A stretch of 14,708 bases of DNA from DASZIT01 sp036264255. Lineage in GTDB: Bacteria > Actinomycetota > Acidimicrobiia > Acidimicrobiales > RAAP-2. Position 1 is the first letter of the stretch. Every line of letters starts with the position of its first letter. The stretch is from NCBI GenBank assembly GCA_036264255.1, contig DATARI010000141.1:1-14708 (forward strand), in the 5' to 3' direction. The position numbers were made by a program, and so were the translations under genes. This document shows positions 6,910-13,834 of this stretch, piece after piece. The notes under the pieces are model-generated. The model searched no databases, was not told where the DNA came from, and was given only the letters and a program-made list of their open reading frames with translations.

Positions 6910-6954
6910 CCCGGTTGGCTCCGGGGGTCCGCGTGGTCGCCGGCCGGGTTCCGC

Positions 6955-6960
6955 TAACCT
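6955..6960 (+). promoter_or_regulatory. -10 box (TAACCT) for pyrG, leaderless arrangement
   Basis: TAACCT matches TANNNT and ends six bases before the GTG start of pyrG, the same spacing as at the phasin gene. Transcription would begin at or next to the start codon. No Shine-Dalgarno sequence and no good -35 element are present. It lies in the 57-base gap after recN, the longest in this part of the cluster. Confidence 0.5.
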
Positions 6961-6966
6961 CTGCGA

Positions 6967-8739
6967 GTGCCCGACACGCAAGGTCCGACGGAATCCTCCG
7001 AAGACGATGCCCCGGACACCCGACACTCCGAAACCCCCGACCCGGCGACGTCGACGGTCTCGAAATCCGGTGAGTACCTGAGGCCCGGTGCCCACCGCGG
7101 CAACGGCACCAAGTTCATCTTCTTCACCGGTGGCGTGTCCTCATCCCTCGGCAAGGGGCTCACTGCCTCGTCGCTCGGCCGCCTGCTCAAATGCCGGGGC
7201 CTGCGGGTCACCATGTGCAAGCTCGACCCGTACATCAACGTCGACCCCGGCACCATGAACCCCTTCGAGCACGGCGAAGTCTTCGTCACCGAGGACGGGG
7301 GGGAGACCGACCTCGACCTCGGCCACTACGAGCGGTTCATCGACGAGAACCTCCACAAGGACTCCAACGCCACCACCGGACGGATCTACTCGTCGGTGAT
7401 CGCCAAGGAGCGCCGCGGCGATTACCTCGGCCGCACCGTGCAGGTGATCCCCCACGTCACCGACGAGATCAAGGAGCGGATCAAGCGGCTGGGGACCGAC
7501 GACATCGACGTGGTCATCGTGGAGGTCGGGGGCACGGTGGGCGACATCGAGATCGTCCCCTTCCTGGAGGCCCTCCGCCAGTTCCGCCGGGACGTGGGCC
7601 GGGAGAACGTCTGCTACGTCCACCTCACCCTGGTGCCCTATCTCGGGCCGTCGGGGGAGCAGAAGACCAAGCCCACCCAGCACTCGGTGACCGAGCTCCG
7701 CAGCCGGGGTATCCAGCCCGACGTCATCGTCTGCCGGTCGGACCGGATGATCTCCGACGACCTGAAGCGGAAGATCTCCCTGCTCTGCGACGTCCCCATC
7801 GAAGCGGTGGTCTCCGCCGTCGACGCCCCCAGCATCTACCAGATCCCCCTGGTCCTGCACGAGGAGGGCCTCGACCGCTACATCCTCCGGCTCCTTCAGT
7901 TCGACGAGCCCACCCATCCCATCGACCTCTCCGGCTGGGAGCGCCTGGTCGACCGGGTGGAGACCTCCACCCGCCCGGTGCGGATCGGGATCATCGGCAA
8001 GTACATCGACCTTCCCGACGCCTACCTGTCGGTGGTGGAGTCACTGCGCCACGCCGGCTTCCACCACGGCGCCAAGGTGGAGATCAACTGGATCCAGGCG
8101 GCCAACGTCCCCGACCTCCTGCACACCGACAGCCTCCGCGACTTCGACGGGCTGGTCATCCCCGGCGGGTTCGGGGAGCGGGGGGTGGAAGGCAAGATCG
8201 CCGCCGCCCGCTACGCCCGGGAGCATGAGATCCCCCTCCTCGGGCTCTGCCTCGGCCTCCAGGTGATGGTCATCGAGGCGGCCCGGAGCATGGCCGAGCT
8301 GGAGGGGGCCAACTCCCGCGAGTTCGACCCCACCACCCGCTACCCGGTCATCGACCTGATGGCCGACCAGAACGACATCGAGGACATGGGGGGGACCATG
8401 CGGCTCGGCTCCTACTACGCCCAGCTGCTCCCCAGTTCGCAGGTGGCAAAGGCCTACGGCACCGAGATGGTCTCCGAGCGGCACCGCCACCGCTACGAGG
8501 TCAACCCCCGGTTCCGCTCCCGCCTGGAAGAGGCCGGACTGGTCTGCTCGGGGATGTCCCCCGACGGGCGCCTGGTCGAGTTCATCGAGCTCCCCGGCCA
8601 CCCGTTCTGGATCGGCACCCAGGGCCATCCCGAGTTCAAGAGCCGACCCGACCAGCCCCACCCTCTCTTCCGGGAGCTGGTGGGCGCCTCCCTGGTCCGG
8701 GCCGAGGGGCGCGACCCGCGTCTGATCGACATCCTTTGA
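6967..8739 (+). CDS. pyrG: CTP synthase
   Basis: A 590-residue CTP synthase that makes CTP from UTP, ATP and glutamine-derived ammonia. The synthetase domain begins at about residue 49 with FFTGGVSSSLGKGLTASSLG, followed by the DPYINVDPGTMNPFEHGEVFVTEDGGETD region (written in the sequence as a continuous block from about 80). The class I glutaminase domain follows, with nucleophile C428 in GLCLGLQ and the H554/E556 pair in GHPEF. The first 48 residues are an acidic Ser/Thr/Asp/Pro-rich extension absent from the E. coli enzyme. No in-frame start codon lies between GTG 6967 and the conserved domain, so the extension is probably real. The gene overlaps the following NUDIX gene by four bases. The pair corresponds to Rv1699-Rv1700. 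Confidence 0.96.
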   Translation: MPDTQGPTESSEDDAPDTRHSETPDPATSTVSKSGEYLRPGAHRGNGTKFIFFTGGVSSSLGKGLTASSLGRLLKCRGLRVTMCKLDPYINVDPGTMNPFEHGEVFVTEDGGETDLDLGHYERFIDENLHKDSNATTGRIYSSVIAKERRGDYLGRTVQVIPHVTDEIKERIKRLGTDDIDVVIVEVGGTVGDIEIVPFLEALRQFRRDVGRENVCYVHLTLVPYLGPSGEQKTKPTQHSVTELRSRGIQPDVIVCRSDRMISDDLKRKISLLCDVPIEAVVSAVDAPSIYQIPLVLHEEGLDRYILRLLQFDEPTHPIDLSGWERLVDRVETSTRPVRIGIIGKYIDLPDAYLSVVESLRHAGFHHGAKVEINWIQAANVPDLLHTDSLRDFDGLVIPGGFGERGVEGKIAAARYAREHEIPLLGLCLGLQVMVIEAARSMAELEGANSREFDPTTRYPVIDLMADQNDIEDMGGTMRLGSYYAQLLPSSQVAKAYGTEMVSERHRHRYEVNPRFRSRLEEAGLVCSGMSPDGRLVEFIELPGHPFWIGTQGHPEFKSRPDQPHPLFRELVGASLVRAEGRDPRLIDIL

Positions 8740-9317
8740 CCGGAGACACCGGCACCCGGGAGGGCGCCGACCCCGCCTTCTCCCGGACCGGCGAGACCCT
8801 CATCCATAAGGCCTGGTTCATCTCCATGGTCCGGGCCACCTTCGTCGAACCCGACGGGAACGAGTTCGAGCGGGAGATCGTGCGTCACCCCGGGGCGGTG
8901 GCGGTGGTGCCGGTCACCGACGACCAGTCGGTGCTGCTAGTACGCCAGTACCGGCCGGCGGTCGACCGGTGGCTCTACGAGATCCCGGCCGGGACCTGCG
9001 ACGTGAAGGGCGAGCCGCTCGAGACCACCGCCCACCGAGAGCTGATCGAGGAGATCGGACACCAGGCGACGGAGCTGACCGAGCTCACCCGGTGCCTGAA
9101 CACCCCCGGCTTCTGCGACGAGGTCACCACCATCTTTCTGGCCACCGGCCTCACCGCGGTGGCCGACAACCGCCAGGGCATCGAAGAGCACTACATGACG
9201 GTCGAGAAGATCGCGCTGCGCGACTTCGATGCCCGGGTCGACGACGGGACCATCGTGGATGCGGCCACCATCCTGGGGGTGGGCCTGGCCCGCCGCCGCC
9301 TCGCCGCCACCCGGTGA
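8736..9317 (+). CDS. NUDIX hydrolase, ADP-ribose pyrophosphatase type
   Basis: A 193-residue NUDIX enzyme resembling Rv1700-type ADP-ribose pyrophosphatases, which split ADP-ribose to AMP and ribose 5-phosphate. The N-terminal strand region reads FEREIVRHPGAVAVVPV and is followed by LLVRQYRPAV. The catalytic box lies in EIPAGTCDVKGEPLETTAHRELIEEIGH (written here by its parts: PAG, then E-x7-REL-x-EE-x-G). One extra residue sits between the box glycine and first glutamate, as in Rv1700. A proline-rich loop equivalent (NTPGFCDE) and a C-terminal Glu pair (IEEHYM) fit the dimeric ADPRase subgroup. The TTG start at 8736 overlaps the pyrG stop (TTGA). No Shine-Dalgarno sequence is visible, so translation is likely coupled. 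The stop overlaps xerD (GTGA). The family is certain; the exact substrate is inferred. Confidence 0.9.
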   Translation: MTGDTGTREGADPAFSRTGETLIHKAWFISMVRATFVEPDGNEFEREIVRHPGAVAVVPVTDDQSVLLVRQYRPAVDRWLYEIPAGTCDVKGEPLETTAHRELIEEIGHQATELTELTRCLNTPGFCDEVTTIFLATGLTAVADNRQGIEEHYMTVEKIALRDFDARVDDGTIVDAATILGVGLARRRLAATR

Positions 9318-10246
9318 GCCAGCCGCTCTCCAACGGGGCCGAGGAGTACCTGTCGTGGTTGGCGGTCGAACGGGGCCGGGCCCGCAACACCCTGATCTCC
9401 TACCGGCGGGACCTCCACGGCTGGGAGGAGTGGGGGAGGGTGGAAGGGGTCGACCCGCTGGCCGCCGGGCCCGGCGATCTCGAGCGCTACCTGTCGGGGC
9501 TGCGGGCGGGCGGGCGGAACCCGGCGTCGATGGCCCAGACCATCACCGCCCTCCGGGGCCTCTACCGGTTCCTGGTCGACGAGGGCACCCTGACCGTCGA
9601 CCCCACCGTCGACCTGGCCTCGCCCAAGCTTCCCCAGCGGCTGCCGAAGGCCCTCGACGAGGACCAGACCGTCCGGCTCCTCGACTCCGTCACCGGGAGC
9701 GACCCGTTCGACCTCCGGGACCGGGCCCTGCTCGAGCTCCTCTACGCCACCGGGGCCCGCATCTCCGAGGTCACCGGGCTGTCGCTGCTGGACGTCCATG
9801 ACGACGACGGCCTGCTACGGGTGTTCGGGAAGGGTTCCAAGGAGCGGATGGTGCCCCTCGGCCGGGTGGCCCGGAAGGCCCTCGACGAGTGGCTGGCCCC
9901 GGCTGGCCGGGGCCGGGTCGTGCCCGCCCGGTGGGCCAGCCGGGACGACGAGGAGGCGGTGTTCCTGAACAAGCGGGGCGGGCGGCTGAGCCGGCAGGGG
10001 GCCTGGGCCGTCCTCAAGCGGCGGGCGGAGCCGGTCGGGCTGTCCTCCCTGGTGAGCCCCCATGTCCTCCGGCATTCCTGTGCCAGCCACATGCTGGCCC
10101 ACGGGGCCGATATCCGGATCGTCCAGGAGCTGCTCGGCCACGTGTCGATCTCCACCACCCAGATGTACACCAAGCTGAGTTCCGAGCATCTCCGGGCCTC
10201 CTACGAGCGGGCCCACCCGCGAGCCGGTGTGCAACAACGGAGGTAG
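9314..10246 (+). CDS. xerD: Tyrosine recombinase XerD
   Basis: A 310-residue tyrosine recombinase that resolves chromosome dimers at dif late in division, normally with FtsK. The N-terminal SAM-like core-binding domain (about 5-90) reads EYLSWLAVERGRARNTLISY. The catalytic domain has all active-site residues: R149 (ATGARISE), K173 (GKGSKER), H250 and R253 (HVLRH), H276 (LGHVS) and nucleophile Y285 (QMYTKL). The length is typical. The GTG start at 9314 overlaps the NUDIX stop by four bases. The position after pyrG and NUDIX matches Rv1701, so this is the housekeeping recombinase, not a mobile-element integrase. I saw no dif site in the window. XerC versus XerD naming rests on synteny. Confidence 0.93.
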   Translation: MSQPLSNGAEEYLSWLAVERGRARNTLISYRRDLHGWEEWGRVEGVDPLAAGPGDLERYLSGLRAGGRNPASMAQTITALRGLYRFLVDEGTLTVDPTVDLASPKLPQRLPKALDEDQTVRLLDSVTGSDPFDLRDRALLELLYATGARISEVTGLSLLDVHDDDGLLRVFGKGSKERMVPLGRVARKALDEWLAPAGRGRVVPARWASRDDEEAVFLNKRGGRLSRQGAWAVLKRRAEPVGLSSLVSPHVLRHSCASHMLAHGADIRIVQELLGHVSISTTQMYTKLSSEHLRASYERAHPRAGVQQRR

Positions 10247-10249
10247 GAT
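10244..10249 (+). promoter_or_regulatory. Candidate -10 box (TAGGAT) for the DksA-like gene
   Basis: TAGGAT overlaps the xerD stop codon (TAG 10244-10246) and ends seven bases before GTG 10257, fitting the leaderless pattern seen elsewhere. Because the stop codon supplies half the motif, chance is a real alternative. GGAGGT (10239-10244) lies 12 bases before the GTG, which is long for a ribosome binding site, so either mode of initiation is possible. Confidence 0.35.
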
Positions 10250-10256
10250 CTCTCCC

Positions 10257-10598
10257 GTGTCCAGTGAAGCCCCTACCGTCGACTACCGCCACCTCCTCGA
10301 GGAGGAACGGCAGCAGCTGGTCCGTCAGCTGTCCGAGCTCGGGTTCGGCGACGGGGGGAAGGGGCTGTCCTATGACTCCAACTTCGCCGATTCCAGCCAG
10401 GTGACGGCCGAGCGGAGCGAGGCCGAGGGACTGGCCAGCCAGCTCCAGGAGTCGCTCGACGACATCGCCCACGCCCTCGAGAAGATGGCCGACGGCCAGT
10501 ACGGCATCTGCGAGGAGTGCAAGGAGCCCATCGGTGCCGCCCGGCTGGAGGCGATGCCCGCCACCCGATTCTGCATCAGCCACGCCTCCCGGCTCTGA
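10257..10598 (+). CDS. DksA/TraR-family zinc-finger protein
   Basis: A 113-residue member of the DksA/TraR family, whose proteins bind in the secondary channel of RNA polymerase and alter initiation, often with ppGpp. An N-terminal helical hairpin (about 8-80) leads to a zinc finger, CEEC (85-88) then CISH (106-109). The spacing is C-x2-C-x17-C-x2-H, with His in place of the usual fourth Cys. At the predicted hairpin tip the DxxDxA motif of E. coli DksA is not kept; the nearest match is DSSQVT (45-50). GTG 10257 is chosen because it is the first start after the xerD stop and follows a -10-like box. GTG 10227, overlapping xerD, would add ten unlikely residues. The family is clear; polymerase regulation like DksA is inferred. 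Confidence 0.82.
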   Translation: MSSEAPTVDYRHLLEEERQQLVRQLSELGFGDGGKGLSYDSNFADSSQVTAERSEAEGLASQLQESLDDIAHALEKMADGQYGICEECKEPIGAARLEAMPATRFCISHASRL

Positions 10599-10612
10599 GC
10601 GGTCGGTAGACC

Positions 10613-11404
10613 ATGGGGTTCGGCGGCTACGGCGGCAGCTCGGGCCCCCGAAGAGGCAACCGGCGTCCGATGGCCCGCAACGAGCGGACCGCCATCATCG
10701 TGGTGATCGGGGTCGCCCTGGTCATCATCTTGCTGCGCACCCACCGGATCAGCCAGGTCAACATCATCTACTTCCTGGTGCTGATCCCGTCGATCATCCT
10801 CCACGAGATCTCCCACGGGGTGGTCGCCCTCGCCTTCGGTGACGACACCGCCAAACGGGCCGGCCGGCTCAACCTCAACCCGATCCGGCACGTCGACCCG
10901 ATCGGGACCCTGCTGGTGCCGGCCGTCCTCTCCCTTTCCGGCATCGGCGCCTACGGCTGGGCCAAGCCGGTCCCGGTCAGCACCAATCGGCTCCGGAGCC
11001 CGCGCAACCAGACGGTGCTGGTGTCGCTGGTCGGCCCGCTGACCAACATCGTGTTGGCCGCGCTGTTCGGGTTCGCCTTCATCCTCACCCGGTCGACCTC
11101 CACCCATGTCGACCTCCAGGCCGGGGTGCTGACCCTCACCCTGTTGGGGGAGATCCTGTTCTACGGCGGGATCGCCAACATCGTGCTGGCCGTCTTCAAC
11201 CTCATCCCGTGCCCGCCGCTGGATGGGGCGGCGGTGCTGGAGCGGTTCATCCCCGCCCGGCTGCTGCCCGAGTACTACCGCATCCAACCGCTGCTGATGT
11301 TCCTGCCCTTCATCCTCATCCTGCTGTTCCGCAACCAGTGGAGCCAGCTGCTCGGCCATCTCATCAACTGGTGGCAGGCCCGCCTGATCCCCGGAGTGGT
11401 CTGA
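10613..11404 (+). CDS. Site-2-type membrane metalloprotease (peptidase M50)
   Basis: A 263-residue integral membrane zinc protease of family M50 (compact class, no PDZ domain). The zinc motif HEISH is at 64-68 within a hydrophobic helix. A third zinc ligand, D204, is in NLIPCPPLDGAAVL (196-209). The membrane-embedded GPLTN (141-145) is also family-typical. Membrane segments lie at about 25-42, 50-75, 98-118, 133-158, 172-200 and 222-238. A Gly/Arg-rich N-terminus (1-20) precedes the first helix. Such proteases cleave transmembrane segments of anti-sigma factors or other regulators, but no anti-sigma factor is visible here. ATG 10613 is 14 bases after the DksA-like stop and lacks a clear Shine-Dalgarno sequence; ATG 10670 is an alternative that removes the Gly-rich part. 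The gene converges on trpS. Confidence 0.9.
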   Translation: MGFGGYGGSSGPRRGNRRPMARNERTAIIVVIGVALVIILLRTHRISQVNIIYFLVLIPSIILHEISHGVVALAFGDDTAKRAGRLNLNPIRHVDPIGTLLVPAVLSLSGIGAYGWAKPVPVSTNRLRSPRNQTVLVSLVGPLTNIVLAALFGFAFILTRSTSTHVDLQAGVLTLTLLGEILFYGGIANIVLAVFNLIPCPPLDGAAVLERFIPARLLPEYYRIQPLLMFLPFILILLFRNQWSQLLGHLINWWQARLIPGVV

Positions 11405-11432
11405 GCCCGGCCTCTCCGCCGGCGTACAAGCC

Positions 11433-11444
11433 GCTCAGCTGAGC
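11433..11444. repeat. 12-bp perfect palindrome at the trpS stop codon
   Basis: GCTCAGCTGAGC is perfectly self-complementary and contains the trpS stop codon, next to the 30-base gap between the convergent M50 and trpS genes. A weak CCGGC/GCCGG hairpin (11407-11422) lies on the other side of the gap. Neither is followed by a T-run, so this is not called as an intrinsic terminator. A palindrome of this length is expected a few times by chance in a window this size. Confidence 0.3.
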
Positions 11445-12412
11445 AGCCCGATGGCGTCGGCTGCCCGCTGGTAGGTGACCGAGGCGACGGCATGGGCCTT
11501 CTCCGACCCCCGGGCGAGGATGGTCGCCACCTGGCCGGGGTCAGCGGCCAGCTCGGACCGCCGGGTCTGGATGGGGCGGAGCAGCTCGACCAGGGCCTCG
11601 CCCAGGTCCCGCTTCAGGTCCCCGTAGCGCTGGTAGCCCTCCGCCGCCTCGGTGGGGGTGCGATCGGTGGCCACCGCCAGCAGCTCCAACAGGTTGGCCA
11701 GCCCGGGCTTCTTCTCCGGGTCGAAGCGCACCTCCCCGTCGGTGTCGGTGACCGCCTTTTTGACCTTCCGCTCGATCTCGGCGGGCGGGTCCATGAGCGA
11801 GATGGTCCCGAGCGGGGAGCTCACCGACTTGGACATCTTCCGGGTCGGCTCCTGGAGGTCCATCACCCGGGCCCCCACCGCCGGGTAGGCCCCTTCCGGC
11901 ACCACGAAGGTGTCGCCGTAGTGGGTGTTGAAGCGGATGGCCAGCTCCCGGGTGAGCTCGAGATGTTGGCGCTGGTCGTTGCCGACCGGGACCCGGTCGG
12001 TGTCGTAGAGGAGGATGTCGGCGGCCTGGAGGACCGGGTAGGTCAACAGCGCGGCCCGGACCGACTCCCGGCCCTCCGACTTCTCCTTGAACTGGATCAT
12101 CCGCCGGAGCTCGCCCATCGAGGCGGTGCACTCCAGCAGCCAGGTGAGGCGGGTGTGCTCGGGGACCTGGCTCTGGACGAACAGGATGCAGGCGTCGGGG
12201 TCGATCCCGGAGGCCAGGAGGTCGAGGGCGGTCTCGTGGGTCCGGGCCCGCAGCTCGTCGGGCTCGATGTCGAGGGTGAGGGCGTGGAGGTCGACGACGC
12301 AGTAGATGGCGTCATGGACGTACTGGTCGGCCACCCAGTTGCGGATGGCGCCCAGATAATTGCCGAGGTGGAGGTCGCCGCTGGGTTGGATACCGGAGAA
12401 AACTTTCGACAT
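11435..12412 (-). CDS. trpS: Tryptophanyl-tRNA synthetase
   Basis: A 325-residue class I aminoacyl-tRNA synthetase that charges tRNA-Trp. It begins MSKVFSGIQPSGDLHLGNYL, in which HLGN (15-18) is the HIGH signature. KMSKS is intact at 192-196 within TRKMSKSVSSP. The length is that of the bacterial TrpRS family, and the C-terminal helical anticodon-binding part (about 200-325) is complete. It is the only complete gene on the - strand, divergent from scpA and convergent with the M50 protease gene. A TACGAT -10 box lies eight bases before the ATG on the - strand, with no Shine-Dalgarno sequence, so initiation is probably leaderless. trpS is not part of the conserved xerD-scpA neighbourhood in mycobacteria and may be a lineage-specific insertion. 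Confidence 0.96.
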   Translation of the reverse strand: MSKVFSGIQPSGDLHLGNYLGAIRNWVADQYVHDAIYCVVDLHALTLDIEPDELRARTHETALDLLASGIDPDACILFVQSQVPEHTRLTWLLECTASMGELRRMIQFKEKSEGRESVRAALLTYPVLQAADILLYDTDRVPVGNDQRQHLELTRELAIRFNTHYGDTFVVPEGAYPAVGARVMDLQEPTRKMSKSVSSPLGTISLMDPPAEIERKVKKAVTDTDGEVRFDPEKKPGLANLLELLAVATDRTPTEAAEGYQRYGDLKRDLGEALVELLRPIQTRRSELAADPGQVATILARGSEKAHAVASVTYQRAADAIGLLS

Positions 12413-12420
12413 AGCTGGTC

Positions 12421-12426
12421 ATCGTA
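12421..12426 (-). promoter_or_regulatory. -10 box (TACGAT) for trpS
   Basis: On the - strand TACGAT stands eight bases before the trpS ATG at 12412, with no ribosome binding site between, indicating a leaderless or nearly leaderless transcript. The -35 region is not recognisable. The box lies 41 bases from the divergent scpA -10 box, so the two promoters share upstream DNA. Confidence 0.5.
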
Positions 12427-12467
12427 TGCGGTGGCCGACGATGCACGGATTGCCCGGATGCAGCCGG

Positions 12468-12473
12468 TAGGGT
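12468..12473 (+). promoter_or_regulatory. Candidate -10 box (TAGGGT) for scpA
   Basis: TAGGGT ends eight bases before GTG 12482. It lies within a direct repeat, CGGTAG at 12465-12470 and 12474-12479. No Shine-Dalgarno sequence precedes the GTG. This supports GTG 12482 as the scpA start over the in-frame ATG at 12458. Confidence 0.4.
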
Positions 12474-12481
12474 CGGTAGCC

Positions 12482-13258
12482 GTGAGCGCCACCGTTTCCA
12501 CGCCGGTCTTCGAGGGCCCGGTCGACCTGCTGTTGCAGCTGGTCAATGGCCATGAGGTCGACATCTACGACATCTGCCTGGCCGACCTGGTCGATGCCTT
12601 CATCGCCGAAGTGGCCACATGGGAGACGGTCGACCTGGCCACCTTGTCGGAGTTCCTGGTGGTGGCGGCGTTGCTCATCGAGCTCAAGTCCCGACGGCTC
12701 CTCCCCGGTCCCGACGACATCGAGGCCGACGAGGAGCTGGTGGGTTGGGAGGAGCGCGACCTGCTGCTGGCCCGCCTCCTCGAGTGCCAGGCCTACGCGG
12801 CGGCGGCCGACAGCTTCACCCTCCTCATCGAGCGGGCGGCCCGGGCGGTGCCCCGGACCGCCGGCCTGGAAGACGGGTTCGTCGCCCATGCTCCCGACCT
12901 GCTGGAAGGGGTCACCCCCGCGGCGGTGGCCGCCGCCTACCGGAGGGCGACGGCCGCCCAGCCGGTGCCGGTCGTCGACCTCTACCACGTCACCGTGGAC
13001 GCGGTCACGGTGTCGGAGGCGGTCAACGAGCTCGAGGTCCGGCTGCCCCTGGAGGGGAAGGCGACCTTCCGGGGCCTCACCCGGCACCTCACCACCCGGA
13101 TCGAGATCATCGTGCGGTTCCTGGCCCTCCTCGAGCTGTGCAAGCAGGGCCGGGTCTCCCTCGATCAGGGCCACACGTTCGGTGAGCTCGAGGTCGAGTG
13201 GGTGGCAGCGTCGAGCCCGGTCCTGGTCGGGGCCGAGTACGACGAGTACGAGGGCTGA
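12482..13258 (+). CDS. scpA: Segregation and condensation protein A (kleisin)
   Basis: A 258-residue ScpA, the kleisin subunit that links the SMC heads and, with ScpB, forms the condensin-like complex for chromosome organisation and segregation. The N-terminal motif PVFEGPVDLLLQLVN (8-22) and the following EVDIYDICLADLVDAFIAEV are characteristic. ELKSRRLLP (67-75) is the usual conserved segment. A Glu/Ala-rich helical middle leads to the C-terminal winged helix (about 190-245), including RIEIIVRFLALLELCKQGRV. The same frame is open far upstream antisense to trpS, but only the sequence from about 12482 resembles ScpA. GTG 12482 is chosen for the motif distance and the -10 box; ATG 12458 would add eight residues. 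In M. tuberculosis a parA gene precedes scpA, but here trpS lies divergently upstream. Confidence 0.94.
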   Translation: MSATVSTPVFEGPVDLLLQLVNGHEVDIYDICLADLVDAFIAEVATWETVDLATLSEFLVVAALLIELKSRRLLPGPDDIEADEELVGWEERDLLLARLLECQAYAAAADSFTLLIERAARAVPRTAGLEDGFVAHAPDLLEGVTPAAVAAAYRRATAAQPVPVVDLYHVTVDAVTVSEAVNELEVRLPLEGKATFRGLTRHLTTRIEIIVRFLALLELCKQGRVSLDQGHTFGELEVEWVAASSPVLVGAEYDEYEG

Positions 13259-13261
13259 GCC

Positions 13262-13834
13262 GTGACGTTGTCGCCGGAAGCCCGGGCCATCGAGGCCGTC
13301 CTCATCGTGGCCGTCGAACCGGTCGTCCCCGGGCTGCTGGCCGAGCTGCTGGAGATCCCCATCGAGCAGATCGAGCCCCTCTGCGACGAACTGGCCGAGT
13401 CGTGCCGGACCGGCAACCGTGGCTTCGAGGTGGCCCGGATCGCCGGGGGCTACCGCATCCAGACCCATTCCGACCTCGCCCCCTACGTCGAGCGGTTCGC
13501 CAACGTCGGGGTGTCGTCCCGGCTCTCGGCCGCCGCCCTCGAGACCCTCGCCATCGTCGCCTACAAGCAGCCGGTCTCCCGATCCCAGATCGCCGCCCTC
13601 CGGGGGGTCAACGTCGACGGGGTGGTCCGGCTGCTGGAGCACCGGGGCTACATCGCCGCGGTGGGGCGGGCCGCCGGGCCCGGCCAGGCGGTGCTCTACG
13701 GCACCACCGACGCCTTCCTCGAGCGGCTGGGCCTCGACCGGCTCGACCAGCTCCCCCCGGTGGCTGACCTGCTGCCGGGTCCGGAGGCCGTGGCCGAGTT
13801 CGAAGAGCAGTTGCGCCCCGCCATCGATGGCTGA
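13262..13834 (+). CDS. scpB: Segregation and condensation protein B
   Basis: A 190-residue ScpB that dimerises and binds ScpA in the SMC complex. It consists of two winged-helix domains: the first at about 5-80 (EARAIEAVLIVAVEP), the second at about 85-160. The second contains the conserved RLSAAALETLAIVAYKQPVSR (87-107) and RGVNVDGVVRLLEHRGYI (114-131). A proline-rich C-terminus follows. GTG 13262 is three bases after the scpA stop, with GAGG (13250-13253) eight bases before it. The end overlaps rluB by eight bases. The scpA-scpB-rluB order is conserved in actinobacteria and many firmicutes, so co-transcription is expected. Confidence 0.95.
   Translation: MTLSPEARAIEAVLIVAVEPVVPGLLAELLEIPIEQIEPLCDELAESCRTGNRGFEVARIAGGYRIQTHSDLAPYVERFANVGVSSRLSAAALETLAIVAYKQPVSRSQIAALRGVNVDGVVRLLEHRGYIAAVGRAAGPGQAVLYGTTDAFLERLGLDRLDQLPPVADLLPGPEAVAEFEEQLRPAIDG

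Noticed and set aside
6908..6929. Hairpin (GACCC/GGGTC, alternatively CCCGG/CCGGG) after the recN stop as a terminator
   Set aside because: The stem is short and not followed by a T-run, and such pairings are common in GC-rich DNA. It may slow polymerase, but I cannot support a terminator call.
8986..9050. Degenerate NUDIX box (one extra residue between G and the first E)
   Set aside because: The same spacing occurs in Rv1700-type ADP-ribose pyrophosphatases, so it is a subgroup feature and not a defect.
9314..10246. Tyrosine recombinase as the integrase of a mobile element
   Set aside because: It lies in conserved order after pyrG and a NUDIX gene, with no att-like repeats, tRNA gene or phage genes nearby. 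It is the chromosomal Xer recombinase.
10227..10256. GTG 10227 as the start of the DksA-like gene
   Set aside because: It would overlap the end of xerD and add ten residues that do not look like the family. GTG 10257 follows a -10-like box and gives a normal N-terminus.
11492..12481. Upstream extension of the scpA frame, antisense to trpS
   Set aside because: The frame happens to be open across trpS, but ScpA similarity begins only at about 12482. The extension is the complement of a complete TrpRS.
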